A stretch of 64,000 nt of DNA from Excoecaria cochinchinensis (GCA_947683425.1 CANTUQ010000102.1:1287501-1351500); one strand, 5' to 3'. Positions 35,041 to 47,065 are shown, numbered from the stretch's first letter. Notes: generated by a model from the sequence alone, not told the origin. Program-made: numbers and translations.

Positions 35041-36005
35041 GTTTCCAATCAGCCCTCTCGGGTTTTCTTTATTGGACATTTTCTCTCAAACCTCTAATTT
35101 TTGCCCAGGATGCCTTTTTTCGATTTTCATCCTGACGAGGTGCCAAATTTTAGTAAGGCCGCCTTTTTTCTGTTTTTAACCCGCGGGGCTTTTATTCTCT
35201 TCTTTTGATTTTTAGTCTTTAGCCGTGGAACCTTTTGCATCTTTCGGTGCTGACTGGTTTTTCATATTTGCTTCCATCACTGTCTGTCAAAAACGATGCT
35301 CCCTTGGACAATAACTTCTCAAGAACAAATGGGCCTTCCTACATTGGTCTGAATTTGCCTCATCCGTCTGGAACATTTGGACTCATTTACTTAAAGATTA
35401 AATCTTCCTCTTTCAATAGGTGCTTTCTGACTTCCTTCTTGAATGATGGAATAGAGTTTTTCTGATAGATCTGACTGTGATAGTAATCCCACAATCTGTC
35501 CTTGTCTAATGTGTTTAACTGCTCCAACCGTTACCGCGCCTAGTCAGCTTCCAGAATCCAGGCTTTCACGACTGTCCTTAAATATTTGAGCTCTACTTCG
35601 ACTGGCCGTACTGCTTTCGGCCCATGTATTGAGGAATAAAAGGTGACTCCTATAGAGGCTCCGTCAGTGATTCTTTAGCCCTGAAGTGCAAAAGGTCATT
35701 TCTCTGCCCAATCCTTGTAATTTCGAAATATGTTGACCAATATCTTCTTATTAGCAGCCTCTCATGCCCCATTGGTTTAAGGACAATATAGAGAGGACTT
35801 GTGGTCTTTAATGCCATACCTCTGGAGCAACTCCCTAGCCTGAGCCATAAACTACCCTTCCGTCCTTGGACATAACGTGGTGAGGGAGACCATATCGACA
35901 AATCGGATTTATTTCGATGAACTTGTCCGCTGGAGGCCATAGGACGCACCTCCCTTATGATGTCCATTCCCAAGCTCGAGCAATCCATATCCATTGTAAG
36001 TCAAT
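35041..36005 (-). pseudogene. Integrase remnants of A
   Basis: Seen: A resumes after G with the conserved end-of-integrase block (35041-35220), then badly degraded C-terminal and core integrase. Minus-strand wording 'MDMDCSSLGMDIIREVRPMASSG' at about 35930-35990 matches D's 'WGIDIIGEICPTASNG'. It ends at about 36005 (plus reading CATTGTAAGTCAATAAAACCC, matching D near 13255), where it is joined to an inverted RT piece. Several frames are used, so it has been inactive a long time. Confidence 0.75.
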
Positions 36006-36520
36006 AAAACCCTTTTGGTCCTTTTCGAAAGTTAAGAAAAATGGCAAAGTACTGGTATGTGTATATCAACGGGATTTGAATAAAGCTTGCCCCCAGGATT
36101 ACTTTCCTTTGCCCCCATATCAACAATTTTTGGTCGGATCTACATATTGATTCTTTTCCTTCTTCTCTTTCTTTTGTTTTGTTTTGTTTTTTTTATTTGA
36201 TTTTTTTTTTCGTTTTTTTTAAACAAGCCTGGTTCAAATCCTGATAGTTCACACATGCACACACCACCTTTCTTAACTATTGGGATAAACCAAGTCTGGT
36301 GTCTCCAATAAAATTTAAACTCGCTTTTGCTTGTGGATTTCTTTTTTTAACCTTTTCTAACCATTCTAGCTTGAGTTTTCTGAGCTTCTATTTGACTGAT
36401 CCATGATTGGAATATATTGGCATTGTGTGTTTGGCGATTTCATGATCATCTTCCGGCCTGTCTTCATAGGTCCAGGTAATGACTTTTTCATATATTTTTT
36501 CTTACTTTCTCTCTTTTAAT
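36006..36520. pseudogene. Inverted duplication of an RT segment in A
   Basis: Seen: plus strand 36020-36150 reads 'KVLVCVYQRDLNKACPQDYFPLP', a clear RT motif in the wrong orientation for A. A CT-rich spacer follows (36150-36225). Then minus-strand 36230-36480 carries the same RT segment in A's own orientation (degraded), with the usual upstream wording. This is the same head-to-head arrangement as in G at 29213-29560. Confidence 0.8.
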
Positions 36521-36525
36521 CTCTC

Positions 36526-39118
36526 TGTAGACACCGGGTCCTAAGTCAGCTTAGATTGAAGTTACCCAATGATGATAAGATGCCTTGTCACAGGCAAAAA
36601 GGTTAAAAGTGGTGATTTTCTTGTAAAATTTGCATTATAGAGTAAAAAAATTAAAAATAATAAAAAATATTTTAAAAATTAATTTTGAAAAATGGGGGCT
36701 TAAAATTATAGTATTTTTAGTCAATTTAAAAAAAAATGGATCGCGAGTGTCGGGCGCGGCGGCACGCAGGCTCGCTGGCGCCCAGCGCGCTGTGCGCGCA
36801 AAGGCGACGCGGAGCGTCGCCAATGCTGCGCGTCGCTAAAAGAGCGCGCGCAGCATTGCGTGCTGTACGCCACACAGCGCGCTGGCGCGCGCGCCGATGC
36901 CCGTTCTCAATAGCGACGGGCGTCCCTCCTCCCTGGCTGTCGCTAAAGGGTCTGATGTGCATTTTTCCGATTTTTTTATCCCTTTTTTCGATTTTTTTCA
37001 CCCTAAATCAAGGTTTTTGAGTCCAAATAAAATTCTAAAATATTCTTTTTGATAATTAATTAATAAAACTTGATTTTATCCCCAAAAATAGAGGAAATTG
37101 AATTAAATTAGAATTTCTTTCACTAATTAAATTAGGGCAGCACTTTTACTAGATCCTATAAATTCTTTATGATGAAAACCTAAAAGGGTGAGCCTCCACT
37201 TTATTTCTGAGACCTGAAATTTCATATTTCTTCCTGCTTCTTCTATTTTTTCTCTTCAACAAAAATTTCAGATTTTCTCTTTTAATTAATAAGGTTTAAT
37301 TGAGATTGAAAAAATCAATTTTCAATTCTTAATTACTCCAATTAATCCTTTTGGCTACAAAAAATTAATCATTCACTTCCAAATCAATTTCTTTTCAATT
37401 TTATGCATTTAAATTAATTTCTTTGTTTCCTCCATAAGCAAAGATAATTAATTTCATTGCTAGATCACTTTTTTTAAGCAAATTTCCGGAAATTAAATCA
37501 GCACTTCACTTTCATCGAATCCAAAACTCTGAGGGTAAATATTCTAGGCTCGATTTCTATTTTCTTTTATTTTATTTATATTTAATCTATTCATGTATAT
37601 TTTGTTGTTTGTATTGATTTATTTATTGTTTTCATTTATTTACTTGTTGAATTGAATTTATATTTGTTCTATTTAATTGTTTATGTATGATTTTATTTTT
37701 ATTCATGTGAATACTGATTTCTTTTGATTCTTAACATGTAAATAATTTATTTTATTTTGATTCCTCATTATTTTTAACATGTAATTAATTAATTAATTTT
37801 TGTTAATCATTTTTACCATGTAAATAGTTTATATTAATTATGAATACATCAATTAACCTTGTCATATATCATTATTATTTTCATCATTATTTTATTTACT
37901 AACTTTTATCATTCTTTTGTCATTATTACATGTTATATTTATTGTTTATTCAATTATTTGTTTATTCTCATTATTTTTCATCATGTTCATAATTTTCATG
38001 TATTAATTCATTAATATGTTATATTTTATTTTAATCACATCATTTATTTAATTTGTCATAAAAATACATTTTTCACATTTATTTTAATTGTTAACATATT
38101 AATTCAATCGTCATTTTGATATCATGCTATTTTATCTTATTTCATTCCATTTTATCTTTTATTATTGATTTAATTGTTTTAATTACTAACATTATTTTTT
38201 ATGCTTTGTTTTTTTATGTCAAAACTCATTTTTTGCTTGGGCATTTTTGCGAGCACACGAGGGATCCAGAATGGCTCGTTTGGATTATATTTTTATTTTT
38301 TTATTTCTAATATTTTATTTATTTGGTTTTTTTATTTTTGCCATATAATTTTCTTATAGAATTCTTTATTTAGATCCACTAGAAAGAAAATCACAAACGT
38401 TTTTTTTATTAATTAAATTTGTATTTTTCCTAAATAAAAATGGGACCAATGTCTCAATTTTCTCCATCCAAAATCATCACATAAAAATTTTTTTATAATA
38501 AATATGCATGCGAGGACCAATATCCTTATCATTAATGAATATCCCGATTTATGCATGATTTGTATTTTATTTACAAAGGGGGTTGCATTCCGCCCCTAGT
38601 TTTATTGTATTTATTTTCATATGCTTTATTTTTAATTCTGCTTTATTTACCGCTTTCCATAACTGAATAACTTGCGCTCTAATTATTGCATCGAAATGTA
38701 TGAGAAAAGGGATGAAAACTTAAATTCAAAACTTAATTATAAAATAACCAAGGTATGAATAAATGAGAAGTCCCGAACCATCTCTGGTCTTTGGGCTCAA
38801 TGAGGCGAGAGGACCATCTCCAAGATAACTCTTGTGTCCCACCAAAAGACTCAATTTACAATCTTAGGCTCCATAGGGTTAGAGGGTCATTTCAATGTTC
38901 TATTGGGGTGAATGCCTCCAAGACCCCTTTGGTTTGCCCATTTTAAGATGCGCCGTCTTAGGCTCACCAAGGCGAGACGAACTTTCCCAATATTTTATTG
39001 GGTGGCGACTCCAAGAAACCTCCTTGTTGCCTAAAATAGATGCACTTGTAAATACCTTACAAGTTTTCATGAACCTCTCTCGAAAGCCCTAAGAGCGGGC
39101 CTTCGGGGCATCCTACGG
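36526..39118 (+). repeat. Left arm of I: LTR in plus orientation, 3' end truncated
   Basis: Matches the reverse complement of 40415-43001 closely outside the GC cassette (about 36736-36950). It stops at CCTACGG (39118), about 18 bp before the LTR end seen in the other arm, and passes directly into leader sequence (TGTAGGGAAGTG). Confidence 0.88.
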
Positions 39119-39850
39119 ATGTAGGGAAGTGTTAAGGATAATTACCAGCCCAAGCCTCGTACCATCAAGGTATATCAAATGGTGACCCGATCGGTCGTTA
39201 CGCTAGTGATGAGCTAGACCCGTCGACAGAGACAATGCTTGGGTAACCCCAAGATATCACCATCCATGACCAAAGCTCATATAATGGCAATAGATACTTC
39301 CCCTAGGTGACATGTACCTTAATACAATGCTTGCTATGTGGTCCATTATATATTGAACAAATTCAACCCAATTAAATAGGCTTTTATCAAGGGCTTTCAT
39401 GCCCCGATGGGCCCATCTTAATTTAGTTGAAATGTTTAAATACATAAAGGCCAAAATCCATATGTATCCGCATTAGATAAGAGATGTTATGATGCCGGTT
39501 TTCCACCGAGCACCATACGCGTCCATTGGGTTTCCCGCTAACCCATGGATCAAGCCCACCTAGGAGAGAGACCACATTACCTCGTGTGTGGGAGTAATAA
39601 GGTTGGAAGGATCTACTTGCTTGCATGTGATTGTAAATATAGCATAGCACACTATCATGCATTGTATATGTCATTCATGCATCATTCTAATAATTTAAAT
39701 TTTTCAGCCATCATAGATTCATCTAAGTGGACTAGAGGTTCCGACGGTCGGCTAGTAAGGACAAATCTGCTCTTTGAGTTGCCAAAACTAGTGTCTAACT
39801 AGGATTCTGAGTCATTCTCATCAGTCAGTGAATCCTCTCTTGAATCATCA
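39119..39850 (+). other. Leader of I in plus orientation
   Basis: Reverse complement of the distal leader of D/G/A (AACGACCGATCGGGTC, ATCTATTGCCATTACATG blocks recognisable). The primer site and proximal leader are missing here and present in the opposite-strand half. Confidence 0.8.
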
Positions 39851-40224
39851 ATGGCAGAAGAAGCTGGAGCTTTGACCACTCAGGACCTAGCTAGGAGGCT
39901 AGAGGATTTTAAACGGAGAATGATGGATATGATGGGTGCCATGGCTGAAAGGATGGCCCATCCGCCTGCTGCCCCACAGCCACCTGCTGCTCTACAACCA
40001 CAGGCAGGCCCTCCTCAGGGGCAAGCCGAACCACCTGATGGTGGGGAGGCTCCCTTTGTTGGAGTTGCTGCTCGCCAACCCAACAATGATCACAGAGCTG
40101 CCGCACCCATCGAGCCAAGAGGGGAAAGGATTCATAATCCCAAAGATGATTTCCTGATGGAGGAGGACGATAAAGAGCCAATAGTCCACCACGCTGTGAG
40201 GCCCAGGGCACCCAGGGGGGCAAC
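39851..40224 (+). pseudogene. Gag N-terminal fragment of I, fused to a polypurine tract
   Basis: Seen: 'MAEEAGALTTQDLARRLEDFKRRMMDMMGAMAERM' matches the gag N-terminus of G ('MAELSQETGALTIQDLNKRLGDFERKM'), and homologous wording continues upstream from about 39707 ('AIIDSSKWTRGSDGR') with one stop. A Pro/Gln/Ala-rich stretch follows. At about 40205 the coding wording stops and a G-run with GCAAC, then TGTAGACACC, begins: everything between gag and the polypurine tract is deleted. The frame runs on through the junction, which is accidental. Confidence 0.8.
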
Positions 40225-40396
40225 TGTAGACACCGAGGCTAATAAAGGGACCAAACTAGCATAGATTTAAGGCTCTAATGCTATGATATGCAAATTTTGA
40301 AAAGGGATAAAAATTTTAAATTAAAACTCAATTATAAATTTTAACCAAGGTACTTTCGAATCAAAGCCACTTAGAGGTCCCCAGCGGAGTTGCCAC
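40213..40396. other. Head-to-head junction of I: polypurine tract, LTR stub, inverted leader and primer site
   Basis: Seen: CAGGGGGGCAAC then TGTAGACACCG (40225-40235), the first 11 bases of an LTR, then AGGCTAATAAAGGGACC, which is minus-strand leader (compare 31962 in G). LTR start (ACACCGGGTCC) and leader (GCACCGGGGC) share CACCGGG, and the junction sits in that word, so a microhomology join is likely. A minus-strand primer site follows at 40379-40395 (sense TGGCAACTCCGCTGGGG). Confidence 0.8.
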
Positions 40397-43001
40397 TATA
40401 ACGCGCGCCGAACCCCGCAGGACGCCCCGAAGGCCCGCTCTTAGGGCTTTCGAGAGAGGTTCATGAAAACTTGTAAGGTATTTACAAGTGCGTCTATTTT
40501 AGGCAACAAGGAGGTTTCTTGGAGTCGCCACCCAATAAAATATTGGAAAAGTTTGTCTCGCCTCAATGAGCCTAAGACGGCGCATCTTATCCATTTTGGG
40601 CAAACCAAAGAGGTCTTGGAGGCATTCACCCCAATAGAACATTGGAATGACCCTCTAACTCTATGGAGCCTAGGATTATAAATTGAGTCTTTTGGTGGGA
40701 CATAAGAGGTGTCTTGGAGATACCATTCCAATGAAACATCGGAATGGTCCTCTCGCCTCATTGAGCCCAAAGACCAGAGATGGTTCGGGACTTCTCATTT
40801 ATTCATACCTTGGTTATTTTATAATTAAGTTTTGAATTTAAGTTTTCATCCCTTTTCTCATACATTTCGATGCAATAATTAGAGCGCAAGTTATTCAGTT
40901 AGGGAAAGCAGTAAATAAAGCAGAATTAAAAATGAAGCATATGAAAGTAAATACAATAAAACTAGGGACGGAATACAACCCCCATTGTAAATAAAATACA
41001 AATCATGCATAAATCGGGATATTCATTAATGATGAGGACATTGGTCCTCGCATGCATATTTATTATAAAATAATTTTTATGTGAAGATTTTGGATGGAGA
41101 AAATTGAGACATTGGTCCCATTTTTATTTAGGAAAAATACGAATTTAATTAATAAAAAAAACTTTTGTGATTTTCTTTCTAGCAGATCTAAATAAACAAT
41201 TCTATAAGAAAATTATATGGCAAAAATAAAAAAAACCAAATAAATAAAATATTAGAAATAAAAAAATAAACATGTAATCCAAACGAGCCATTCTAGATCC
41301 CCCGTGTGCTCGCAAGAATGCCCAAGCAAAAAATGAGTTTTGACATAAAAAAACAAAGCATAAAAAATAATGTTAGTAATTAAAACAATTAAATCAATAA
41401 TAAAAGAAAAAATGGAATAAAATAAGATAAAATAGCATGATATCAAAATGACGATTGAATTAATATGTTAACAATTAAAATAAATGTGAAAAATGCATTT
41501 TTATGACAAATTAAATAAATGATGTGATTAAAATAAAATATAACATATTAATGAATTAATACATGAAAATTATGAACATGATGAAAAATAATGAGAATAA
41601 ACAAATTATTGAATAAACAATAAATATAATATGTAACAATGACAAAAGAATGATAAAAGTTAGAAAATAAAAGAATGATTAAAATAATAATGATATATGA
41701 CAAGGTTAATTGATGTGTTCATAATTAATATAAACTATTTACATGGTAAAAATGATTAACAAAAATTAATTAATTAATTACATGTTAAAAATAATGAGGA
41801 ATCAAAATAAAATAAATTATTTACATGTTAAGAATCAAAAGAAATCAGTATTCACATGAATAAAAATAAAACCATACATAAACAATTAAATAGAACAAAT
41901 ATAAATTCAATACAACAAGTAAATAAATGAAAACAATAAATAAATCAATACAAACAACAAAATATACATGAATAGATTAAATATAAATAAAATGAAAGAA
42001 AATAGAAATTGAGCCTAGAATATTTACCCTCAGAGTTTTGGATTCGATGAAAGTGAAGTGATGATTTAATTTTCGGAAATTTGCTTAAAAAAAGGGATTT
42101 AGCAATGAAATTAATTATCTTTGCTTATGGAGGAAAAAAGAAATTAATTTAAATGCATAAAATTGAAAAGAAATTGATTTGAAAGTGAATGATTAATTTT
42201 TTGGAGCCAAAAGAATTAATTGGAGTAATTAAGAATTGAAAATTGATTTTTTCAATCTCAATTAAACCTTATTAATTAAAAGAGAAAATCTGAAATTTTT
42301 GTTGAAGAGAAAAAATAGAAGAAGAAGGAAGAAATCTAAAATTTCAGGTCTAAAAAATAAAGTGGAGGCTCACCCTTTTAGGTTTTCATTATAAAGAATT
42401 TATAGGATCTAGTAAAAGTGTTGCCCTAATTTAATTAGGGAAAGAAATTCTAATTTAATTCAATTTCCTCTATTTTTGGGGATAAAATAAAGTTTTATTA
42501 ATTAATTATCAAAAAGAATATTTTATAATTTTATTTGGACTCAAAAACCTTGATTTAGGGTGAAAAAATCGAAAAAAGGGGTAAAAAAATCGGAAAAATG
42601 ACCATCAAACCCTTTAGCGACAGCCAAGGAGGAGGGACACCCGTCGCTATTGAGCGACGGGCGTCGGCTCGCAGACGCTGCGCGATTCCTCGCGCGCCAG
42701 CGCGCTGTACGGCGTACAGCATTGGCGACGCTCCGCGGCGCCTTTGAGCCCGCAGCGCGCTGCCACCGCGCCCGACACTCGCGATCCGATTTTTTTTTTA
42801 AATTGACTAAAAATACTATAATTTTAAGCCCCCATTTTTCAAAATTAATTTTTAAAATATTTTTTATTATTTTTAATTTTTTTACTCTAAAATGCAAATT
42901 TTACAAGAAAATCACCACTTTTAACCTTTTTGCCTGTGACAAGGCATCTTATCATCATTGGGTAACTTCGATCTAAGCTGGCTCAGGACCCGGTGTCTAC
43001 A
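40397..43001 (-). repeat. Right arm of I: complete LTR in minus orientation (2605 bp)
   Basis: Inner end TATAACGCGCGCC, where relatives read TGTGACGCGCGCC (two C-to-T changes on the sense strand). Outer end GGACCCGGTGTCTACA. The GC cassette at 42600-42790 differs from the left arm. Three AGAAC-type hairpin units lie at 40520-40760. Confidence 0.9.
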
Positions 43002-43006
43002 CTCTC

Positions 43007-44100
43007 TTCAGGAGTCACATTAGATGCTATCAAGATTTTCTTTGGGTTTCCAAAGTTCCGAGATTAAATGTAATGGCATCATTTGAATCATTATTAAATA
43101 TGAATGTATCATGATCATGCATGGTGAAATCACAAGAAAATATCACACAGATAAGTGAAATCAACAACTAGATTAACAATGTCATTATCAAATAGTTCAA
43201 GAATAAAAAGAGCATCTAAATAGCTATCTTTTTTCTGCTTCCACCAATACAGATGTTGTGGCCAATGGCTAATTATCATCCTCAGGAACCATCTTCTTTT
43301 CCCACTTAGACCCTTAATCTGTCTTGTTCTTCATCTTTCGCCTTTTTGGGTTCAGTGATCTGTTTGGAGTCAATCAGATCCTGAATAGCATGTCTCAAGG
43401 TCTTGCAGTCGTTTGTGGTATGCCCAGTGTGCTGGTGGAAGGCACAATACTGATCCGCCTTGTGATTAGGCTGTCCCTGAGTTCTGGCGGGCTTAGCAGG
43501 CAGTGGCTGTAGCTTGCCTTCTTTCATAAACCTCTTAAGAACCCAAGACAATGATCTGCTCAAATTAGAATAATGCCTTTGATCCATCTTCATGGTTGGC
43601 ACTTCTATCCTCTTAATCTTGACCTTACTATTGTTGTGGATACTTGAGCCTTCTCTTTTCAGAACATGTGTCCTCACTGGATCTTCACCCACTTTAGGCA
43701 CAATGTCACATTCTAAAGTAGGCCTCGCCTTCCTTCCTTACTTAACCAGTGCATTAAGTGGCTCTTTGCCTCTAGCCTCAAAAGGACATGGAAGCACTGC
43801 AGCCGTCATTGTACAAGCCTTCTGGGCCGGGGTCGAGTTAACTTGGCTAATAGCAGTCGTCATGAGTTGGGCTTGAAGAACAAGTGCCATGGCATTCATC
43901 CTCTCCTTAATCATGGCCAATAGCTTCTTTTCTAGCTCTTCAAATCTCTCATCTATCTCTTGGGCAATTAGGGCATGAACCTCTTCAATCTGTTGTGAAG
44001 GATCAACCATTTCTAATGCCTGTGGATATTCTGATAAAGACACTAGATCTCTACCAACCAATTTGAACTCCGTTTGCTCTTCAAGCAACTACGGGGACCC
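43007..44100 (-). pseudogene. Gag remnants of A (ends only)
   Basis: Seen: after the I insertion A continues with the post-protease tail (43007-43180, compare D 15465-15600), then jumps to the gag C-terminus (43306-43701): 'SRSLSWVLKRFMKEGKLQPLPAKPARTQG' and the knuckle CAFHQHTGHTTNDC, ending 'DSKQITEPKK'. An N-terminal piece (43738-44088) has a coiled-coil-like 'IDERFEELEKKLLAMIKERMNAM'. As in G, the capsid-like core and protease are absent. D has a stop where A reads the Gln of DSKQITEP. Confidence 0.8.
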
Positions 44101-45090
44101 CAAAACCTCCCAGGTAAATGGCCTATAGTGGCTGAAAAAATCAAAGGGTTAGAATGATGCATGAATGGCATGTAATGTATGATCGTACTGTGCAGATGGT
44201 CCTCGATGAGTGAAAGATCAATAGTTTACAATGAGATGCAATGCATGGAAAAAAAATTGTACGTAGGATGATATGTACATGTGAAAAATAATATGCAGAC
44301 AAAATGATATACACACACAAAAATGAAATGCATATATTTTTTATTTTTTATTAACACGCACGAATGACACGCGATGCATGAGCATGCTGTGCAGCATCCA
44401 CAACCACATACGAGCAGATAGATCCTTCCAACCTTATCACTCCCACACATGAGGTCGTGCGGTCTCTTTCCTAGGTGGGCTTGATCCATGGATTAACAGG
44501 GAACCCAATGGACGCATATGGTACACGATCAAAAATCGGCAGCATAACATCTCTTGCCTAATGTACATACGTATGGGTGTTTGGCCATTATGTATTTAAA
44601 CAATTCAACTAAATTAAAATGGGCCCACCGGGGCATGAAAGCCTTTGATGAAGACCATTTAATTTAGCTGATTTTGTTCAATATATGATGGCCCAAATAG
44701 CAAGCACAGTATCACGGTACATTTCACCTAATGGAAGTATCTATTGCCATTACATGAGCTTTAGTCAAAGGTAGTGATACTTTAGGGGTACCCAAGCATG
44801 GTCCTTGCTAATGGGTCTAGCTCATCACGAGCATAACAACCGATTGGATCTCCATTTGATATACCATAAGGTACGAGGCTTGGACTGGTGATTATCCTTA
44901 ACACTTTCCCACATTGAGTGAACATAGGGTCGTGCTTCGGGAATCCATCGGGGTTAAGATAGGGACAAAACTAGCATATATCTAAGGCTCTAATAATATA
45001 CAATGCAATTTTGAAAAGAGATGAAAATTTTTAAATTAAAACTCAATTGTAAATTTTAACCAAGATACTTTCGAAGGGAAGTCTCTAGAT
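44101..45090 (-). other. 5' leader of A
   Basis: Non-coding, with the same leader blocks as D, G and I, including a conserved CCTAGGTGGGCTT / ATTGGG stretch and ATCTATTGCCATTACATG. Confidence 0.7.
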
Positions 45091-45107
45091 CCCCAGCGGA
45101 GTCACCA
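45091..45107 (-). promoter_or_regulatory. Primer-binding site of A (tRNA-Arg type)
   Basis: Sense TGGTGACTCCGCTGGGG, one base inside the LTR. It fits the plant tRNA-Arg (ACG) 3' end as I recall it (...CCCCAGCGGAGTCGCCA) with a single mismatch. Confidence 0.8.
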
Positions 45108-45489
45108 CTGTGACGCGCGCCGAATCCCGTGGCGCCCCGAACAGCTCTCTTTTAGGGCGATCGAGAGAGGTTCATAAAACTTGTAAAAAATTACAAGTGC
45201 ATCTATTTTGGGCAACAAGGAGGTTTCTTAGAGTTGCCACCCAATAGAACATTGGGAAAGGTCGTCTAGCCTCAGTGAGCCTAAGTGTAGACACCGGGTC
45301 CCGAGGCGGTCCAAGATCGGAATTACACGATGATGAAAGTGATACTTGCCAGTAAAGGTGCCGAAAATGATGCTTGCCTTGTCGAAAATATCCTTGGTTA
45401 CTTTAAAAATATTAATTCAAAATTTTGCGTTTTTACTCTTTTTTTATTCCTTTTTATTTTTATTTTTATTTTTTTTATTTTCTTTTTTT

Positions 45490-45800
45490 CGCCTCCCACG
45501 CGCGCGGGCCAGGCCCGTCGCGAAGGCTGCGCGCGCCCGCAGGCACGTGCATGGTGGAGGCTGCACGCGGTAGCGGGCTGCGGGGTACGCCTCGCCGAGG
45601 CGCGCGCTTTGCCTACGCGAGGCTTGCGCCCCATGGGCCGCATCTTGCCTACGCGAGGCGCGCGCTTCGTGGGGCGCGTCTCGCCTGCGAGGCATGCGGC
45701 CGCGTCTTGCCTGCTCCTGCGCACCCCGTCGCCTGTCCTTTGCGCGCCCATGGGGACGCACATCACCCCTTCTCCATGCGGCCACTTTTGGCCCCCTTCG
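45490..45800 (+). other. GC-rich cassette in U3 of B
   Basis: About 300 bp with repeated words (CGCGAGGC, GCGCGCTTTG, TTGCCTACGCGAGG), set between AT-rich stretches at the same distance from the LTR start as in A, G and I. Long frames on both strands here are composition artefacts. Confidence 0.75.
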
Positions 45801-46439
45801 CGCAGTCGTTTTCGCCTGATTTTTCTGCATTTTTTAGTCTGATTTTTCCATTTCTTTCACACTTTCATGCTTGTTTTGATTAACTAAAAATGAAAGCATT
45901 TTGTCCTCTTCCCATTTTTGGCCAAGGCAAAAATTAAAGGGGGTTTTTGGGGCTCATTTCCTAAGGGAGGCTGCATTTGATTAAAAAGAAAAAACCTGGT
46001 TTTCTCTCAACCAAGAACAGCAGCCAACGTTTTCTTTAGAGCAAAAATCAAAGTTTTAATTTTTCTTTTTCACTTTCTCTTCAAGAGCAATTCATTTGTT
46101 GGGTGATTTGAGCTTGGAAAATTAATTTCCTTTACTCAATCATCCACCAAAAATATTCTTTATCAAAATATTCTCTTGTGTTAATTTATTTTAAAGTATC
46201 AATTTTTACATTTTCTTCAAGCGTTCATCACCACGAATTCGACAAGGAAAACAAATCGAGACACCGTTTCTCCGATCTATAAATTCTGAGGGTAAATATT
46301 TTTGGACCCATTCGCACTTATTTTGTTCATTATTTGTTATTGTTAATATTATTATTTTTGCAATTATTACCATGTATATTATTTATTTTTAGCATTTTAA
46401 TGTGTTAATATCATTGTTAAAATATTATTTGCTTGCTTT

Positions 46440-46625
46440 ACTTTGATCTTTTTTGTGACTCTCTTGTTATTATCATTACTACTACTATTATTGTGTATTA
46501 TCCTTGCACACTATTATTATTATCACTATTATTATTATTATTGTTATTATATTATTATTACTAGTATTATTTTGTTGTGTTACATCATTATTATTATCGT
46601 TATTATCATTATTTATTATTGTGCC
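46440..46625. repeat. (ATT)n microsatellite in B
   Basis: Imperfect ATT/TTA run of about 180 bp, as in the other Tat LTRs. Confidence 0.9.
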
Positions 46626-46984
46626 CAATATTCATTTTATCTTCATTTGATTAATTTTTTAGAATTGGTACTAACATCTTTAATATTATTTTCCTGTCTG
46701 AGATTTAAATTTGAATCAGGTTATGTGAGCGTCCCCGTGACTCCCCGGATGGGTCGCAACATGCGGACCAACCCTTCGGTTTGATGAGACCTTTTCAACC
46801 CTCTTTCTATATGTTTTGTGTTTATTTGCAAATATTTATTTATGCATGCGTGGGATAAAAAATCACAAAAATATTTCTATAATTAAATTGAAATTTTTAC
46901 TAATAAAATTGGGACCAATGTCCCTTGTTTTAGCCCAACAATAAAAACGAAGAGTCAAATTTCTCCAAAAATGGGATCACTCAT

Positions 46985-47065
46985 CCCCGTTTTCATCAAA
47001 CAACAAAAACGACTCTTCGAACCCTCTTTAAATAAACGCCAAAATGACTCTTCGAACCCTCTTTA
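46985..47065 (+). repeat. 37-bp duplication in B
   Basis: GACTCTTCGAACCCTC followed by TTTAAATAAACGC occurs twice in direct succession. Confidence 0.85.

Larger units (their letters stand above)
36526..43001. mobile_element. Element I: Tat-type insertion with LTRs in inverted orientation (6476 bp)
   Basis: Seen: both outer ends are LTR 5' (U3) ends. The left end reads TGTAGACACCGGGTCC on plus and the right end reads GGACCCGGTGTCTACA, with the target duplication CTCTC on both sides (36521-36525, 43002-43006). From left: plus LTR without its last ~18 bp, plus leader missing the primer site, plus gag N-terminus, polypurine tract, first 11 bases of an LTR, then minus leader, minus primer site and a complete minus LTR. 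The outer flanks rejoin A exactly as D shows it uninterrupted, so this integrated as one molecule. Known elements have direct LTRs; this has an inverted pair of ~2.6-kb arms around a 1.3-kb middle. Confidence 0.88.

Noticed and set aside
36020..36150. A separate plus-strand RT gene within A
   Set aside because: Only about 40 codons match RT, and the same inverted piece occurs in G; it is a rearrangement inside A, not an independent element.
39851..40264. 137-codon plus-strand frame as a novel protein
   Set aside because: The first part is a gag N-terminus; the last residues are read through the polypurine tract and inverted junction.
43007..45108. A separate small element between I and B
   Set aside because: It aligns with D's gag ends, leader and primer site in order and rejoins A's earlier interior across the I duplication, so it is part of A.
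45330..45883. Frames of 120-170 codons on both strands
   Set aside because: GC cassette of solo LTR B; openness on both strands reflects composition, and no domain is visible.
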